Origin: Cannabis sativa | Taxonomy: Eukaryota; Streptophyta; Magnoliopsida; Rosales; Cannabaceae | Length of the DNA: 64,000 nt | Reading direction: 5' to 3' | Assembly (NCBI RefSeq): GCF_029168945.1 | Contig: NC_083603.1 | Coordinates: 51,718,406 to 51,782,405 of the forward strand | Shown: in pieces, positions 46,621 through 59,800 of the stretch | Layout of the letters: each line of letters starts with the position of its first letter | How positions within the stretch are numbered: position 1 is the first letter of the stretch | Made by a program: the position numbers and the translations under genes | Notes under the pieces: model-generated | Told to the model about the DNA's origin: nothing | The model's database searches: none | Seen by the model: only the letters and a program-made list of their open reading frames with translations

Positions 46621-47149
46621 TTGAATTTTCTCTATTTCTTAATTTTCCTTAATTAATTTATGGTAAATAATGTCTAGTATTATCATTTTAGCTAAAATAA
46701 AACATTGTGGATAGCTGCCACTCTCCCAAACAACCACCTAATCCCCCTTGTCAAATGACCAAAATGCCCTTGGGGCTTAAACTTAAGCTAATGCAAGCCT
46801 AGGGGTAAAATGGTCAAAAACCATAACCCCGCTCAAACCTGGTATTCTATTTATCTCTAATATTTATCCCACTAAGAAATTGTTCTAGACTTACCCATGT
46901 GACTCAAATGGCCATCCATCATATTTTTCGTCGTCGCCGTGCAAAAATTATAAAAATAGCATAATTCATATATAACACAAATAATACCTCTAGAGTTTAA
47001 TAAAATCTCTGAAATTGAGAAATTATAACTCAGTGCCCACTTTTAGTAATGGGATCGACAATTACATAAATTCATGAATAATTATAAAAATATTTATAAT
47101 TAACGCTAATTGCATTTACTAATCCATATTCTAAAATGTGGTCATTACA
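45088..47149 (-). mobile_element. Ty3/gypsy 3' LTR, minus orientation, 2062 bp
   Basis: Plus-strand ends are TGTAATGCCCTG and GTCATTACA. Pol coding sequence lies beyond the right end on the minus strand, and a purine-rich stretch AACAGGGGATAAT precedes the LTR start, so this is the 3' LTR. It inserted into a copia LTR. It contains a long GA microsatellite. The 5' LTR is missing. Confidence 0.75.
46529..46614. repeat. (GA)43 microsatellite
   Basis: Uninterrupted GA dinucleotides, 86 bp, within the gypsy LTR. Confidence 0.97.
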
Positions 47150-47159
47150 ATTATCCCCT

Positions 47160-48190
47160 GTTAAAAGGATTTCGTCATCGAAATCTAACTTGAATAGCTC
47201 TAGATTTTGAGTCCTCATGTTAGACTCTAATTCCTAGGTGGCTTCCTCCACCTTGCTGTTCCTCCAGAGCACTTTGACCAAGGCTATGGTCTTGTTCAAA
47301 GAACATTTTCCTTTTTATCAAGGATCTGAATTGGTTGTTCCTCGTAGGATAAGTTTGACTGTAGTTCAAGGGCTTCGTAACTCAAGGTATGAGTCGAGTC
47401 TGAAACATATTTCCTCAACATTGAAATATGAAATACATTATGGATAGTTGATAACGTTGGTGGTAAGGCTAGCCGATATGCTACCTGCCCGACCTTCTCG
47501 AGTATCTAAAATGGCCCAATGAACCTAGGGCTTAACTTTCCCCTCTATTCAAAGCATCCAATACCCTTCACTGGAGAAACCCGCAGAAAAACATGTTCAT
47601 CTGCCTGAAATGTAACATCTCTGTGCTTCGAATCAGCATAATTTTTTTTTCTTGCTTTGCGAAGCAAGCATCCAAGCCTTAATCTGGTCTATAGCTTCAT
47701 TGGTCTTTTGAACTTATTCCAAAACCAAGTACTTCCTTTCTCCAGTTTCGCCCTAGTGGATTGAGGAGCGACATTTCCTACCATACAACATCTCATAAGG
47801 AGCCATTCCTATTGTACTTTGGTAGCTGTTGTTGTAGGAGAATTCAATCAAAGGCAAGTACTTACTCCATGAACCCTCAAAGTCCATGACACAGGCTCGT
47901 AGTAAATCTTCTAATATCTGAATTGTTCTCTCTGACTGCCCATCAGTCTGAGGGTGAAAAACTGTACTGAACTTTAGCTTTGTGCCCATAGCTCTCTAAA
48001 GACTTATCTAGAATTTTGATGTAAACTTTGGATCTCTGTCTGAAATAATGGATTTAGGAGCTCCATGGAGACGAACTATCTCCTTCACATACAGTTCAGC
48101 GTACTGATCCACTGTATAGGTAATCTTTACTCGGAGTAAAAATTAATTGCTCATTTTTTATTTGATTGACATATCTCTTCTAGGCATTAC
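47160..48190 (-). pseudogene. Ty3/gypsy integrase remnant
   Basis: Integrase inserts the cDNA into the genome. Minus strand 47989-47753 reads KFSTVFHPQTDGQSERTIQI, the end of the catalytic core with the third acidic residue (Glu), then YLPLIEFSYNNSYQSTIGMA, PYEMLYGRKCRS. Upstream, around 48000-48110, is [24 protein letters not shown] sequence and a diverged block, KIPD-region of the core. Downstream is the C-terminal domain region with stops and ends, near 47165, in the usual ...DEISFN... closing stretch ahead of the PPT. Frames are broken. Homology stops at about 48190. Confidence 0.8.
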
Positions 48191-48269
48191 TGCTTTTCTG
48201 CAGCGAGATGCGGCCCTCCTGAGATGACCAATATGTCATCTCCTTCTACAGCTGTAATCTTTGGTTGCC

Positions 48270-49260
48270 TGGTTTATCGGGCAGATTTGGTTGGTTTTGT
48301 CTATTACCTTGTCATCTTACATACTGTTGAAAATAACCGCGCGAGATAAGGCTCTCTATCTTGTCTTTAAACTGACAACATTCTTCTGTTGTATGCCCTA
48401 GTCCTTATGAAATCGACGAGATTTTGTTGAATCTCTTTTTTGTCTCGCATGTCTCATTGGCTCAGGCTTGCGAAACGCAACCCTATGCTCATTTGTGAGA
48501 AAGATATTTTCTCGAGTTTCATTAAGCTCGGTATAAATAGCGTAAATCGGCACATACTTATCGTGCTTTTTAAGTTTCTTCTTATTTTTGGCTAATTCCC
48601 CAGAGTCATCTTTTCTCTTGGTGTTAGAGCCACCTAAATTGTCAGCCTTTGTCCAAACAGTGCTTGCGGTGACAGTGCTCGATTGACCTCCCGACCTAGT
48701 CTTTAGCAATTTCATCTCGTTCCTTACTTCCTCTTTCCGTACGAACACTTGAGCTCTTTCATTGAACTCACTGATGTTCCTCATCGGGCAACCTTGTAAG
48801 GCATCCCACAACTCGCCCCCAGCTGTTGAGAGATCAGTCGTGATCCCTACTTGAAGAGTAGTAAGTTGGATACTGTCATTCAAGTTTCTAACTTTAGCAG
48901 CAGCTGTACTAAAACAACTTAGGTAAGCCTTAAGTGACTCGCCTGGTTTCTGCTTTACGTTAGTAAGAGAGGATGCCCCAGGTTGTCTGTCTCTTGCTGC
49001 CTGAAATTGTTTCTTGAAATCCTTAGACAGTTGTTCTTAAGAAATAATTGAATGATGGGTAAACTTATTGAACCAGCTACTCGCTGTTCCAGTCAGCGAG
49101 GTGGGGAATAAAATAGAACGTAAATTATTCGAGACATTGTTGGCTCGCATTATAGTATTGAAATTGTTGAGGTGAGCAACTGGGTCTGAAGTCCCATCGT
49201 ACGACGAGACGTGAGGGTTTCTAAATCCATGGGGGAATTCAGAGTTCATAATGTCTGGAT
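48270..49260 (-). pseudogene. Gypsy (Tat-like) gag remnant
   Basis: Minus strand pieces: NPHVSSYDGTSDPVAHLNNF, LFPTSLTGTASSWFNKFTHH (retrotransposon gag core), then after breaks [20 protein letters not shown], and finally near 48370 TTEECCQFKDKIESLISRG, the knuckle-like end of Tat-type gag. A stop and a frame change separate the blocks. The lineage differs from the integrase directly beyond it (47160-48190), so this is a separate element fused by insertion or deletion. Confidence 0.75.
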
Positions 49261-49439
49261 GGAAAGCTTCGGGTTCGTCATCCGAATCATAATCAGATAG
49301 TTTCTCATATTCCCATCTTGGTATCTCCTGAATTTATCTTCCAACTCAATGATTCGCAATTGGATTGGATCCTCTTGCTTTCAATTAGCATTGAGTAAGC
49401 GCTTGCATAAATTGAGTTGTCTTCGATTCAAATATTAAA

Positions 49440-52080
49440 AGTTATTTCATTAAAAAAAGTTAACTGTAAAATAATAAGCAATATTAATATAATTATAGTA
49501 AAATTTTGAATATCTAATTTGAACTATTAATAGAGATTACTATATCTAAAAAAAAAACCAATTCTTATCATAATATTACTAGCCCATATACCAATCTCAA
49601 TATAATTATATTAAGGGAAAAGGTGGGAGAGAGAGAGAGGGAGATGGAGGTTAGATTGCTTATGAAGTAATTGAATTGAATGGAATAAAAACAAAGGAAG
49701 AAAGTACAGACAGTTCTTCAGAAACCCACTCAACAACTAGTTCTTGCTGTCCTTAAAAATCAAAAGATGATGAGATCAAGAAGAGCATAATATATAAATA
49801 TAATAATTTAATTTTTATATATATTTATATATATAGCACATGTAGAGGCAAACAAATCACCTCATTATCAAATATAATATCCAATCTACAATATTTCTTT
49901 ATTTATCCACTTACTCACAATCAGATGATGAATCTAGTCAACCAAAAACTTATTGCACTAATAAATTAGCAACTTGGGTATACATATTTTTTTTAAAAAA
50001 AAAAATTCTTGAAAAGTGATATATATGAACATATTAATGAATAATCAGATTCAAAATAAACCTAAAAAATATTCATTGCAATTAATGCAAACCCAATCCC
50101 AACTTCATATACTCATAATTTATTATAACATTGTAGTAAAAATCATGAAATGTTCCTCAAGTTTTTGCACATACACACATATAAATATAAATATAAATGA
50201 TTATATATATTTCCATAGGAATATTCGATTAGTGGGAGTGAATAAAAAAGAAAAGACTTTTTTTTTTAATGTTATCTTTGTGTATGTTCCGTACTACTTT
50301 TTTGATTATAGAGAGGCTCCCCTCCTTCAATGGTGGTGTGTGTGGTGTTATACATAGGAATAGGATAAACCAAGATAAGGTCATGTGGGGTTCCACCAAT
50401 ATATGTATAGATATATAGTCTTTAATTTTCATCATTATATACTCTACTCTACTCTTCTTTCTTTCATTTTTAACCCTCTTATAAAATTTTAATATAACCA
50501 ATTTTTGGTCCCACTAATGTAATGGTTATGGTACCCCTTTTTATTTTTAGCAAACTAATTCAATTCAACCCCTTTCACTAGTTGAAAATATTGCCTTTTC
50601 TGCACATATATTTTATTTTGAACAAAATTATAGTTTAAGAGGGATTCTTTTCCATGATTATAAAAAGATAGTAGAGATTAGTGATGAATCAAGAAAGCTT
50701 TTGGGTCTAGATGCTTTGGACATTTTTATATAATCTATGAAAAAAAATCACACACTACTATTATTGAAATGGTAAATTTTAGAGGGGCCAATGAAAAGGG
50801 TAGCTGGCTATTTTTTATTTTTATTTTTATTTTTAAAGAAATCCACTCTATTAATAATTACGAATCTTTTAAACTAGTTGGAGAAAAAAAACATAAGATT
50901 ACAAATACAACGAAAGCAAGATGAGACTTGTAAGTGGACAACTTTGTTACTTAATTTAGGAATAAAATTAGAAGGATTATAAGTAAGAATATTAACATAT
51001 ACGAATTGACAAATTTTAAATTTGTGAGATAGGGAATGGTGGAGATTGAGAACCTTGGAGCATCAATTTTAATCTAATAATCAGGCTAGCTTCCATTATA
51101 AAATTATTTTGTTTTGAAATTAAAAACATTAATTTGGAATAAACCAAATGAATTTTCACTTATTTGGGATGAATCTATTTTCATTCTTCTTAAAAAAAGA
51201 AAAAAAATGAAAAAAAATACATTATAATTTGTTAGAATAATTTTTCACTTATATAATTTTTTTGTAAATGACTTATATAATTATTTCATTCTTACATATG
51301 CTTTAAAATAGAGATTTTTTAAATATAATATGACTTATCTATATTTTCTTTCACATCATTTAAATATAATATTTATTTCAATTAAAGTTAAAAAAAATTA
51401 AAAATTAATAAAATACAATAAACAAATGATCATGGGAGAAATAAAGACAATTAAGTACAAAATAAATAGAGAAGCTTACCTTAACTACATTTAGCTAAAG
51501 ATTTTCAGGAGTTTAGGATTAGGTATTTTAGCTAAAGATTTAAAGCATTTGTTGGAGATAAATTTGAATTTTTTAGTTATTTTTTTAGCTCTTAGTTATT
51601 ATAAAATATCTATTGGGGTGTTTTAAGATAAAAACATGCTACATCAGATACTCTAAACTGACTCTATTTTGAGTCTAAACTCATTTTCTATTTTAAAACT
51701 TCTTTAAAATTTACTATTCATGTTTACATATATAGAACTCATTGTTCTAAATGTATTTTATTAATTGTTTGGAGTTTTAATTTTTTTTTATATGGGAGAT
51801 GTATAAATATTAATATTATATTTTTGAAATATATAAAATAAATTAAAATTTAAAAAAAGTAGAATTTTAGTGATGTATTTTAAAAAATTTGATGCATGGT
51901 GTAATATAAACGTTTGAGTTAAAATAGAAAAAAGTAGAGTTTAAATAATGTATTTTAAAAAATAAAGTAGATAAGGTGATGGGAGTTCTCTTAGACTTGA
52001 TAAAAATAAAAAGAAAAATTGACTTTATATGTATTTATTAGGTCAAAATTTATCCTCTAATCATTAGTCTACCAATATTA
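49440..52080. other. Intergenic, AT-rich, no gene recognised
   Basis: Spacer with poly-A/T runs (49988-50006), a GA stretch at 49629-49641 and short TA runs. Open frames at 50016-50501 are low-complexity and overlap on both strands; I see no domain. Nothing else supportable. Confidence 0.5.
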
Positions 52081-52082
52081 TT

Positions 52083-53457
52083 AGATTAGGTCAATTTTTC
52101 ATTAAACACAAGATTACTCCTCTTATTTTTCAACTCAGTCCTGTCTCTCACTCCCTCTAGTCTCGCTCGTTCTCTTCAATAGAACCGAACCGCCACGACC
52201 ACCGCCACCATCCAAGACCACTCGACCCGCTAAAAACCCAATTAGACCAACCCTCTCGACTTCATTTCAATCTGTCTAAGCCCACGCCAATCTCCTTCCT
52301 CAACCATGAACAGAGAGACCACTGCGCTGCCACAAACAGAGACCCCAAACGCAGACTACAAACATAAACCACGAATGGAGAGATCACGAACGAAGACATT
52401 CTCTATAATTTTCTAGTTTTTTCTTTCATTTTTTTGAGTTGGTTTGATAGTGTCCGATATTGGTCCGACATAGATTCGATAGAGGGTTCCAAAATTTAAG
52501 TTTTTGAGGTTGAAGGAAAAAGTCGGATATAGGTTCGATAGTGGTCCGATGCAGCTGATTGGTGGACATATTTCGTGTCCGATAAGGGTCCGATACTCTC
52601 CGAATGGAGTCCGATGGGTATATATACATATTTTATTATGTATATATACATGTACTTTTATTGTTGTGTGTATATATAAGTTTGTTTATATTTTATATTA
52701 TAGTTTTAATCTTTTAAGTAACTAATCAATGCTCAACTTTGAAATTCTCAAATTCGAGTTTTGACGTGGGTTTAATTCAACTAGTTTTTTAATTATTCTT
52801 CGTCTTAAGGAGAGGTACAGTTTAAAGAAGAGATTTTTATATTTATTTATTTCTTTCTTTCTTTAAATGGATTTTCTTTTCTTTTGCTTATTTGTATGAT
52901 TTCAAATACCCCATCAGACCCCATTCAGACAGTATCGGACCCCATCGAAGTTGAAATATGTCCGCCAATCAATTATTATGCATCAGACTACTATCGAACA
53001 TATATTGAACTACTATCAGACTTTTTCCATCAACTTCAAAAACTTAAATTTTAGAATCTCCTATTAAACTTATATCGGACACTATCAGACTGACTCAAAA
53101 AAAATGAAAAACAAACTAGAAAATTACAAAGAATGTCTTTGTTCGTGTTCTCTTCATTCGTGGTCTGTGTTTGTGATCTGTGTTAGTGGCAGTGGTCTCT
53201 CCATTCGCAGTTGAGGAAGGGATGGGCGAGGTCTCAGTCTGATTGAAATGGAGCCATCTCGATCAATTGGATTGGTGTGGTCTCGGTCAGATGGTGGCGA
53301 TAGTCACGGTCTTAGATCATTTAGTGGGATTTCGATAGGTATTTTAGTGAGAACAAGTGATATGGAAAGAGAGAAAAAAGAGTAAGAGAGAAATAGAGAG
53401 ATATTATGAAATTTTAAAATGAGAAGATATATTGGGGTGTACATAAAATTTACCCTA
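52083..53457. mobile_element. Long imperfect inverted repeat (foldback/MULE-like)
   Basis: The left arm (about 52083-52640) and right arm (about 52900-53457) are reverse complements along their whole length, about 550 bp each, with a loop of about 260 bp. Ends: TTAGGTCAATTTTTC on the left and, read inward from the right, TAGGGTAAATTTTATG. Matching arm words include CGCCACCATC, GAGAGACCACTG, and a run of TCCGATA/TCGGAC words near the loop. No transposase. The precise termini and target duplication are not clear. Transcription through it would give a long hairpin RNA. Confidence 0.65.
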
Positions 53458-53729
53458 TTCTATCAATATTGCGTAGGTTAAGTTTTGATTATTCATTTTA
53501 AACTACAATATATATAAAGCCAAATTTCTAAAATAAAAATAGTCCTCAAATAATGGTTGGAAACAAACAATAATCACACATACTTGTGATCACTCCAATA
53601 TAATTAATAAACTTAAATTTCATCCAATCACGTCTGTCACCATCACCACAAACGTATTGATCCATATAATAACATTATAGGTGGCCCACATATGCAATCT
53701 CATTTTGTTAATTGAATGCAATCCTATTA

Positions 53730-54580
53730 GGGCCCGTTTGGTACGCAGGATTGGACTGGATTGGATTGAAAATGATTGGACTGGACTGGACAAGATTGGA
53801 TTATGCTGAAAGTAATCCTATGTTTGGTTTAAGAATGGACTGGACTATTTTATTTATTTACTTTTAGAAAAAAAAAACTTAAATTCAATAAAAATATATA
53901 ATAATAAATTAAAATTAAAATATATAATTATAAATAAATAATTCGTCGCAAAAAAAAATAATATATCATATATAATTAAGAATATATCATAAATATATAA
54001 TAAAATATTTTGTCATATTTTTTATTTAATAAATAATAAAAATAGTAAAATAAAAATACTTGAATAATATAAAATTGCTTATTTTAAACACTAATTTAAT
54101 CACTAATTTAATATAAATATTAATTTTTTAAAATATTTATATAATTTTTTTAGTAATTTAAAAATAATATATAATTTTATTGTCATATTTTTTTCTTAGA
54201 ATCAATTTAAGTAACTATTATTTAATTAATAATATTCTAAATTTTAAAAACTTATGTATAATAATTCAAAATTATACATTTTCACTAATTTTAATGAATA
54301 AGTTTTTGATAAAAAAATGTATAAATAAATGTGTGATAATTATTTTCTTTAAATTCTTATTAAATTTAAAATATAGTAATAAAATTTAAATTAAAAAAAC
54401 GATAAAAAAAAAAAATCTCACCTGCATGGGATTATTTATCCCACCCTGCTGGATGGGATAAATAATCCCAGACAGATGAGGTTAACTGGAATAGTTATCC
54501 AGACTTTTAACATGCCCAAACACTGGATTGGACAAATTAGCCTGTCTAATCCAATCCAGTCCTGCGTACCAAACGGGCCC
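53730..54580. mobile_element. PIF/Harbinger-like MITE, 851 bp, TSD TTA
   Basis: Terminal inverted repeats GGGCCCGTTTGGTACGCAGG and onward (ATTGGACTGGATTGG) at both ends; TTA duplicated at 53727-53729 and 54581-54583. The GGGCCCGTTTGG start with a TTA target matches plant Tourist/Harbinger-type elements. The interior is AT-rich with no transposase. Subterminal ATTGGACTGG repeats and the palindrome GGGATTATTTATCCCA-like at 54428 may be binding sites. Confidence 0.85.
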
Positions 54581-54583
54581 TTA

Positions 54584-55690
54584 TTACTATGGCATGGATA
54601 AATTGATAAATAAAATAATGATGAGTGAATTATTTCATTTACCATGTTTTTTTTTTTTTTTCATAGTTTAGGTTGCTTTGATAGTTGTTTCGGTGATTTT
54701 TATGTAGGTTATTATGTAGATTTTTATTGCAATTTAAATTACTATATTAGTTGCTATGTGAGCTGATTTGTAGATTTCCGTAAAAATAAAAAAAAAATAC
54801 TATTTTAAATAATAATAATAATAGCTGAAATTCTAATTAAATCAAATTCATAACAGACTACTCAAAAACAAGTTGGGACACACCAATATTAAGATGATCA
54901 ATTCAGATAGTATGAGAGGAGTGCGTGAGATGGGAAAAAAAAGGATTGGATTCTTATATAAGCAAACAAGACACACTATAGATCATTTGGAATCATTCTA
55001 ATCAAGTTCTTACATATATAGTTTTGTTGATCAAATGGAAAATTTAAGGTTTCCATAACAATTTCCACTAACACATATGACTTGATCACATGTGCTTGCA
55101 TGGTGTTGATTTGAATTTGTAGATATGAAAAGAAGATGTTGGAATGAACAATGGGATGGAATATGATAAGATACTCATCGATATATTATTCAATATTCAT
55201 TCATGGCTATCCTATCGAACTCCAAAAGAAAATCCCACTTCCAATGGAGGAAAATTAATGTCTCTCTTCAACTCAGCCATCAAATTTTTATTTTTAATTT
55301 TTTTTGACTTACAATATTGTTGGACAACCTCAGCCTCAACCAATCCCTTTCTTTTACCTCTTCTTTTCACTGTTCATCAAAGTTTACATTTCTTTCTTTC
55401 TTTAATTATATATTATATTAAACGCACATTTTAATTTGAGGCCAGTGAGGTTTGAGGTGTGTGACAGTGATGGTGACAATATATATATATATGCATATAA
55501 ATATATATATATATATATATTCATTAAATGAAAGTTATAATGTTCTTGTTATAAATTATAATCCATAGAGCATAATCTTAATATGTTAAAAATGAAGAAG
55601 AAGCTAATTAAAGCATATATACCTAAACTGCTTGTGTTGGTCATGCATGGATATGATGATTATTGTTTTTCACTTTTTTTTATATTTTTT
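54584..55690. other. Intergenic, no gene recognised
   Basis: AT-rich spacer with poly-T (54648-54661) and TA runs (55481-55520). A 96-codon frame at 55144-55434 has no recognisable motif and no convincing promoter or homologous feel; I do not call it a gene. Confidence 0.45.
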
Positions 55691-55769
55691 TTTTTTGAGA
55701 AAACAGAAATATCCATTAATAGGGATTAGGCCATATTCTTTACATGAAATAATTCTCATAGAGTAAAAT
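55684..55769 (-). mobile_element. A-tailed retroposon 3' end, interrupted by gypsy (part 1)
   Basis: A poly-T tract (minus-strand poly-A) at about 55685-55696 is followed by GAGAAAACAGAAATATCC, which looks like the 3' end of a LINE- or SINE-type retroposon on the minus strand. Joined across the gypsy insertion, it continues at 62072-62340. Family unknown. Confidence 0.35.
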
Positions 55770-56731
55770 TGTAATACCCTACTAGATTACAGTGTTTTTT
55801 AAATACTGTACGTGCACACCTTTACTAATCAAAAGGTTTATTAAAAAACATAAATAATTAAAATTTTATTAAATAACTTCGCTTTAATAATTAAACATAA
55901 TAGTTTACATAATTCGGGATCTCAATTTAAAAGTTACAAAATATTTAAACTTCAAAAGTTATTGTCTAGCGATTAGCAAGGTGAGCCAAAACTGTCCCGA
56001 AGACTCTGAACACTCCAAGTCTAAACATCTTGATATGAACAATTAATATCTTCATCCTTAGCTTTAGACTATCACTGGTTCAGTTCTAGCCTTTACCTTG
56101 ATTTTGAATGTAAGTTGTCAGTAATCTTGAGTGAAAACTATTGCTTGACGATTTACAGTCCCTCACAAATTACTAAAGCTACAGCTACAAAATTCATCTA
56201 GAAATGGCCTGAATTGGAGGAGAAAACTGTTGGATTTTGCCCTTGATTCTTGGTGGCCGACTCAAAGAGAGAGAGAAAGAGAGTTCATCAAATTTTCTAA
56301 TTTTTTAAATAACTAAGGAAAAAGTCTCATATTATTCAACATATACTTAAATTAAAAGGATTACTACTATTCCAATAGCACAAGGGACAAAAATATGGAA
56401 AATATAACTTTACCCTTAATAAAACTTAAAGTAACCAATAAATAGTAAGGGTAAAATGGTCATAACCCATAAACCTCAAACTCTCGGCATTCTAAATGTA
56501 TAACTAAAACGTCCTGCTATTTCTAAAATACTAAATCAAAGCAAGGTGGCTCTATTGGCCAAACGTCGCATTCTACTGTTATCGGGCGTAAAATATTAAA
56601 TTCATAAAAATTCACATATATCATAATTAATTCACCTAGCATTCAAATACATCTTCATAATTGAGAAAATATTTTTCTAAGGCTTATTTCTGCCAGTAGG
56701 CTTTAATTTCTACTAAGAGGCACATAATCAC

Positions 56732-56817
<86 letters not shown>

Positions 56818-56870
56818 TAAAGCTCTTAATTATCTGTTAATTCCCATGATTTAACTATGCAGTCATTACA
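55770..56870 (-). repeat. Gypsy 3' LTR with expanded AAT tract
   Basis: 1101 bp, TGTAATACCCTACTAG to GCAGTCATTACA. It is followed by a purine-rich stretch (minus strand AACGGTAGGATAAT) that is the PPT. Contains the (AAT)29 tract at 56732-56818. Confidence 0.88.
56732..56818. repeat. (ATA/AAT)n microsatellite, about 29 units
   Basis: 87 bp of uninterrupted trinucleotide in the 3' LTR. The partner LTR has only about 4 units at the same point (62000-62012). Confidence 0.95.
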
Positions 56871-59800
56871 ATTATCCTACCGTTAAAAAGATTTCGTCCT
56901 CAAAATTAAATTTGAGAAACTTAGGACACTGAGCCCACAAGTCAGATTCTAATCTGCAGGTGTTTCCCTTCACCTTATTGTATCTTTAAGTATCTTGACA
57001 AATACTATAGTTCTACTTCAGATAACTTTACCTTTTTTATCGAGAATCTTAACCCATTTCTCTCTATAGGATAGGTCTAACTGAAGTTCTCGAGACTAAA
57101 GATATGAGTTAAATTTCCCAACATACAACATGAAAACATCTTATGTGCTATAAATGTTACTCGTAAGATTAAATAAAAAATTATTATCCTAATGTTCTCG
57201 GGAAATTCTAAAATTCCTAGGAATCTAAGGCATATCTTACTCTTGTTACCACAATATTTCTCCTATCTAGGAATTCTACGTTTCTGAGTTTCGAATTAAC
57301 ATGAACTTTATTGTTTGTGTTGAGAAGCAAGTACCCTAACCATTATAGGCTTATTAGTTTACTAAAATGACTTCAAATTTAGATATTTTCTGTTTCGAAC
57401 TTCAAAACAAGAAATCACATGCACTTCACACCGTTTAACATCATATAAGGAACCATCCTTATTAAACTTTGATATATGTTGCTTGCACGAGAACTTAATC
57501 ACAATAGATATTTATTCCATAAGCTCTTGTAATTCATCGCGTAAGCTTGTCATGCATATTTTAATAGTCCCTCGAGACTAGCTATTTGTCTAAGGGTAGG
57601 AAACTATGCTAAACGTTAACTACATAATATCGGTCCTCTGTAGATTTCGCTAACACCTAAAGATGAATTTCAATTTCCTATCCAAAATAATAGACTTTAG
57701 AGTCGCACAGAGTCAAAATATCTCCCTTGTAATTTTCCATACTAGCTCTTGTACCCAAGTAGTACCATACCAAATCCAACTACAAGATTTCTAGCAACTT
57801 CATCTCATATTATTCGAGAAATATAATCGATCACAATAACCTTTCCAATTTTTTGATGATTTAAACCTAATCTACTAACAAACTAAATATCTGAATACCT
57901 TGTCCACCACATCTTTTTTGCATTCTACACCATAAGTAGAATTTACAAGTCTTCGTACACCTTAATAATACCATAGTATAACAGCTAAGGAGTGGTGCAA
58001 ACTTTCCTTAGAATATCATTTCTGAGCTTAGCATTGCTTGAAAATACACACTTAAGTTTTATGACATAACATTCCATGATTTAATATCAAGTTATCTCTG
58101 AGCTAGCATGCTATGGCTTTCTTACAGATTTTTCCTAAATTTTATATCCATCAATTGAGCACTTCTGTTGTTATCAAATAAACCTGGTTGAAGAGTTAAC
58201 TCACTGAGTTTGTCTAACACAAACTCTAAACTTAACTTCAACCATGACAATCACTAACTGAGGGGAAAAACCATGGTTGTATAGAAAACTTGCCCGAAAC
58301 AATTCTTACTAAGGACTTCTGCCACTACATTGGCCGTCTTGGGATAATAAAATAGTCCCAATCTTAAGCTAATTCCAATCACTGCCTCTAATTTGTATTC
58401 CACTTTCTATGTAGCTAAATACTTTAAATTTTCTCTATAGAGATAGCTTTGCCAGTTCTTAAGTACAAGACCTCTATTCACAAGTTCTAGGTAATGATTT
58501 GAGTAGTACTACTTATACTCCTTCAATCGACAAGGTGAATAAATAGTCACCCTATCGACTTACATTAGAACGCATTCCAGATCCTATCTTGATGCCTCAC
58601 AATAGACCATGAACTTCTCTTGATTTGATGACCAAGCTAACACTGAAGTTATATTCAACTGTAACTTCAGCTCTTGGAAACCAGTTAAACATTTGTCTGT
58701 CCACATAGATCGCTACTTTCTCTTAATTAGCTCTGTTGAAAGCGTTGAAATCTTGAAATAACCCTTCCATATTGTAATATCATATTTATCTAAACTCAAA
58801 AAACTTCAATTCCAATAACGGTGTCTGAACTCACTCAAAACCTAACCGATTCAACCTTACCCCATGTCGATCATGATTCCATAGTCATTACAAATCCATC
58901 CATAGACGTTATCCATATTTTGTTTCTATTTGAGAGTACTTAAAGATATCATCATCGTACCCTTATAACGTGCATATCGGAGAAATCCTTAACTATCCTA
59001 TCCATCAGATCCATAAAAGGCTACTAGAGCACTAATTAATCCAAAGGACGTATCCAAGGATTCATAATAACTGCACTTACTACGAAGGCAGTTTCTCAAC
59101 CAAGGATAAACCGAGCCCAGGTCATTTTAAAAGAAAATTGTTTTCCTCCAAACTGATTGAACCACTTATAGATCCTAAACAAAGAGTATTTATTCTTGAT
59201 TAAAAACTTGGATAAACTTCAATAGTTAATACTTATAAGAAATGATCTATCTTTTTTCTTAATAAACAACCCAAGAGCTTCCCAAAGTGACACAACAGGT
59301 TGGGTAAATCCTAAGTTCATCATCCTTTATGGTCACCAATTAACTTTCTTGAGTTCTGTTAGGAGCCATTCTATATGGTGCCTCATAACCACCTCCACTC
59401 CAAATACCAAATAACAACAAAGGTTAACTTTGTTGTGGTGATAATCTAAGAAGTTCTACTGGAAAATACATCCAAGAACTCTTATACCACTCTAATGTTC
59501 CAAGGCTGAATTATCTCGACCAGATAGTATCTAACACCATTGTTAATGATTCAATGCATCTATCTCATGATGGATCTTTATCTTTTATTATCGTAAAAAA
59601 TGGAGTCTGAAAACCCTATCTTGATACCATAATGTGAACGAGCCTTCACTTTCAAGTTGAAAAATTACTACTTTTTGTTTGCAATCATTACTAGCGGCTT
59701 ATTAAAACAATAACTCTATTCTGAGTAATATCTCATACTCCGCTATACCCAAAACTGCGAGGTCAGTATTCAACTTCCCATTTTCAACTCTAATCGGCAT

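Noticed and set aside
50016..50501. Overlapping frames of 113 and 90 codons
   Set aside because: AT-driven composition, mutual antisense, no motif.
55144..55434. 96-codon frame
   Set aside because: Hydrophobic, low-complexity, no recognisable motif, no promoter evidence.
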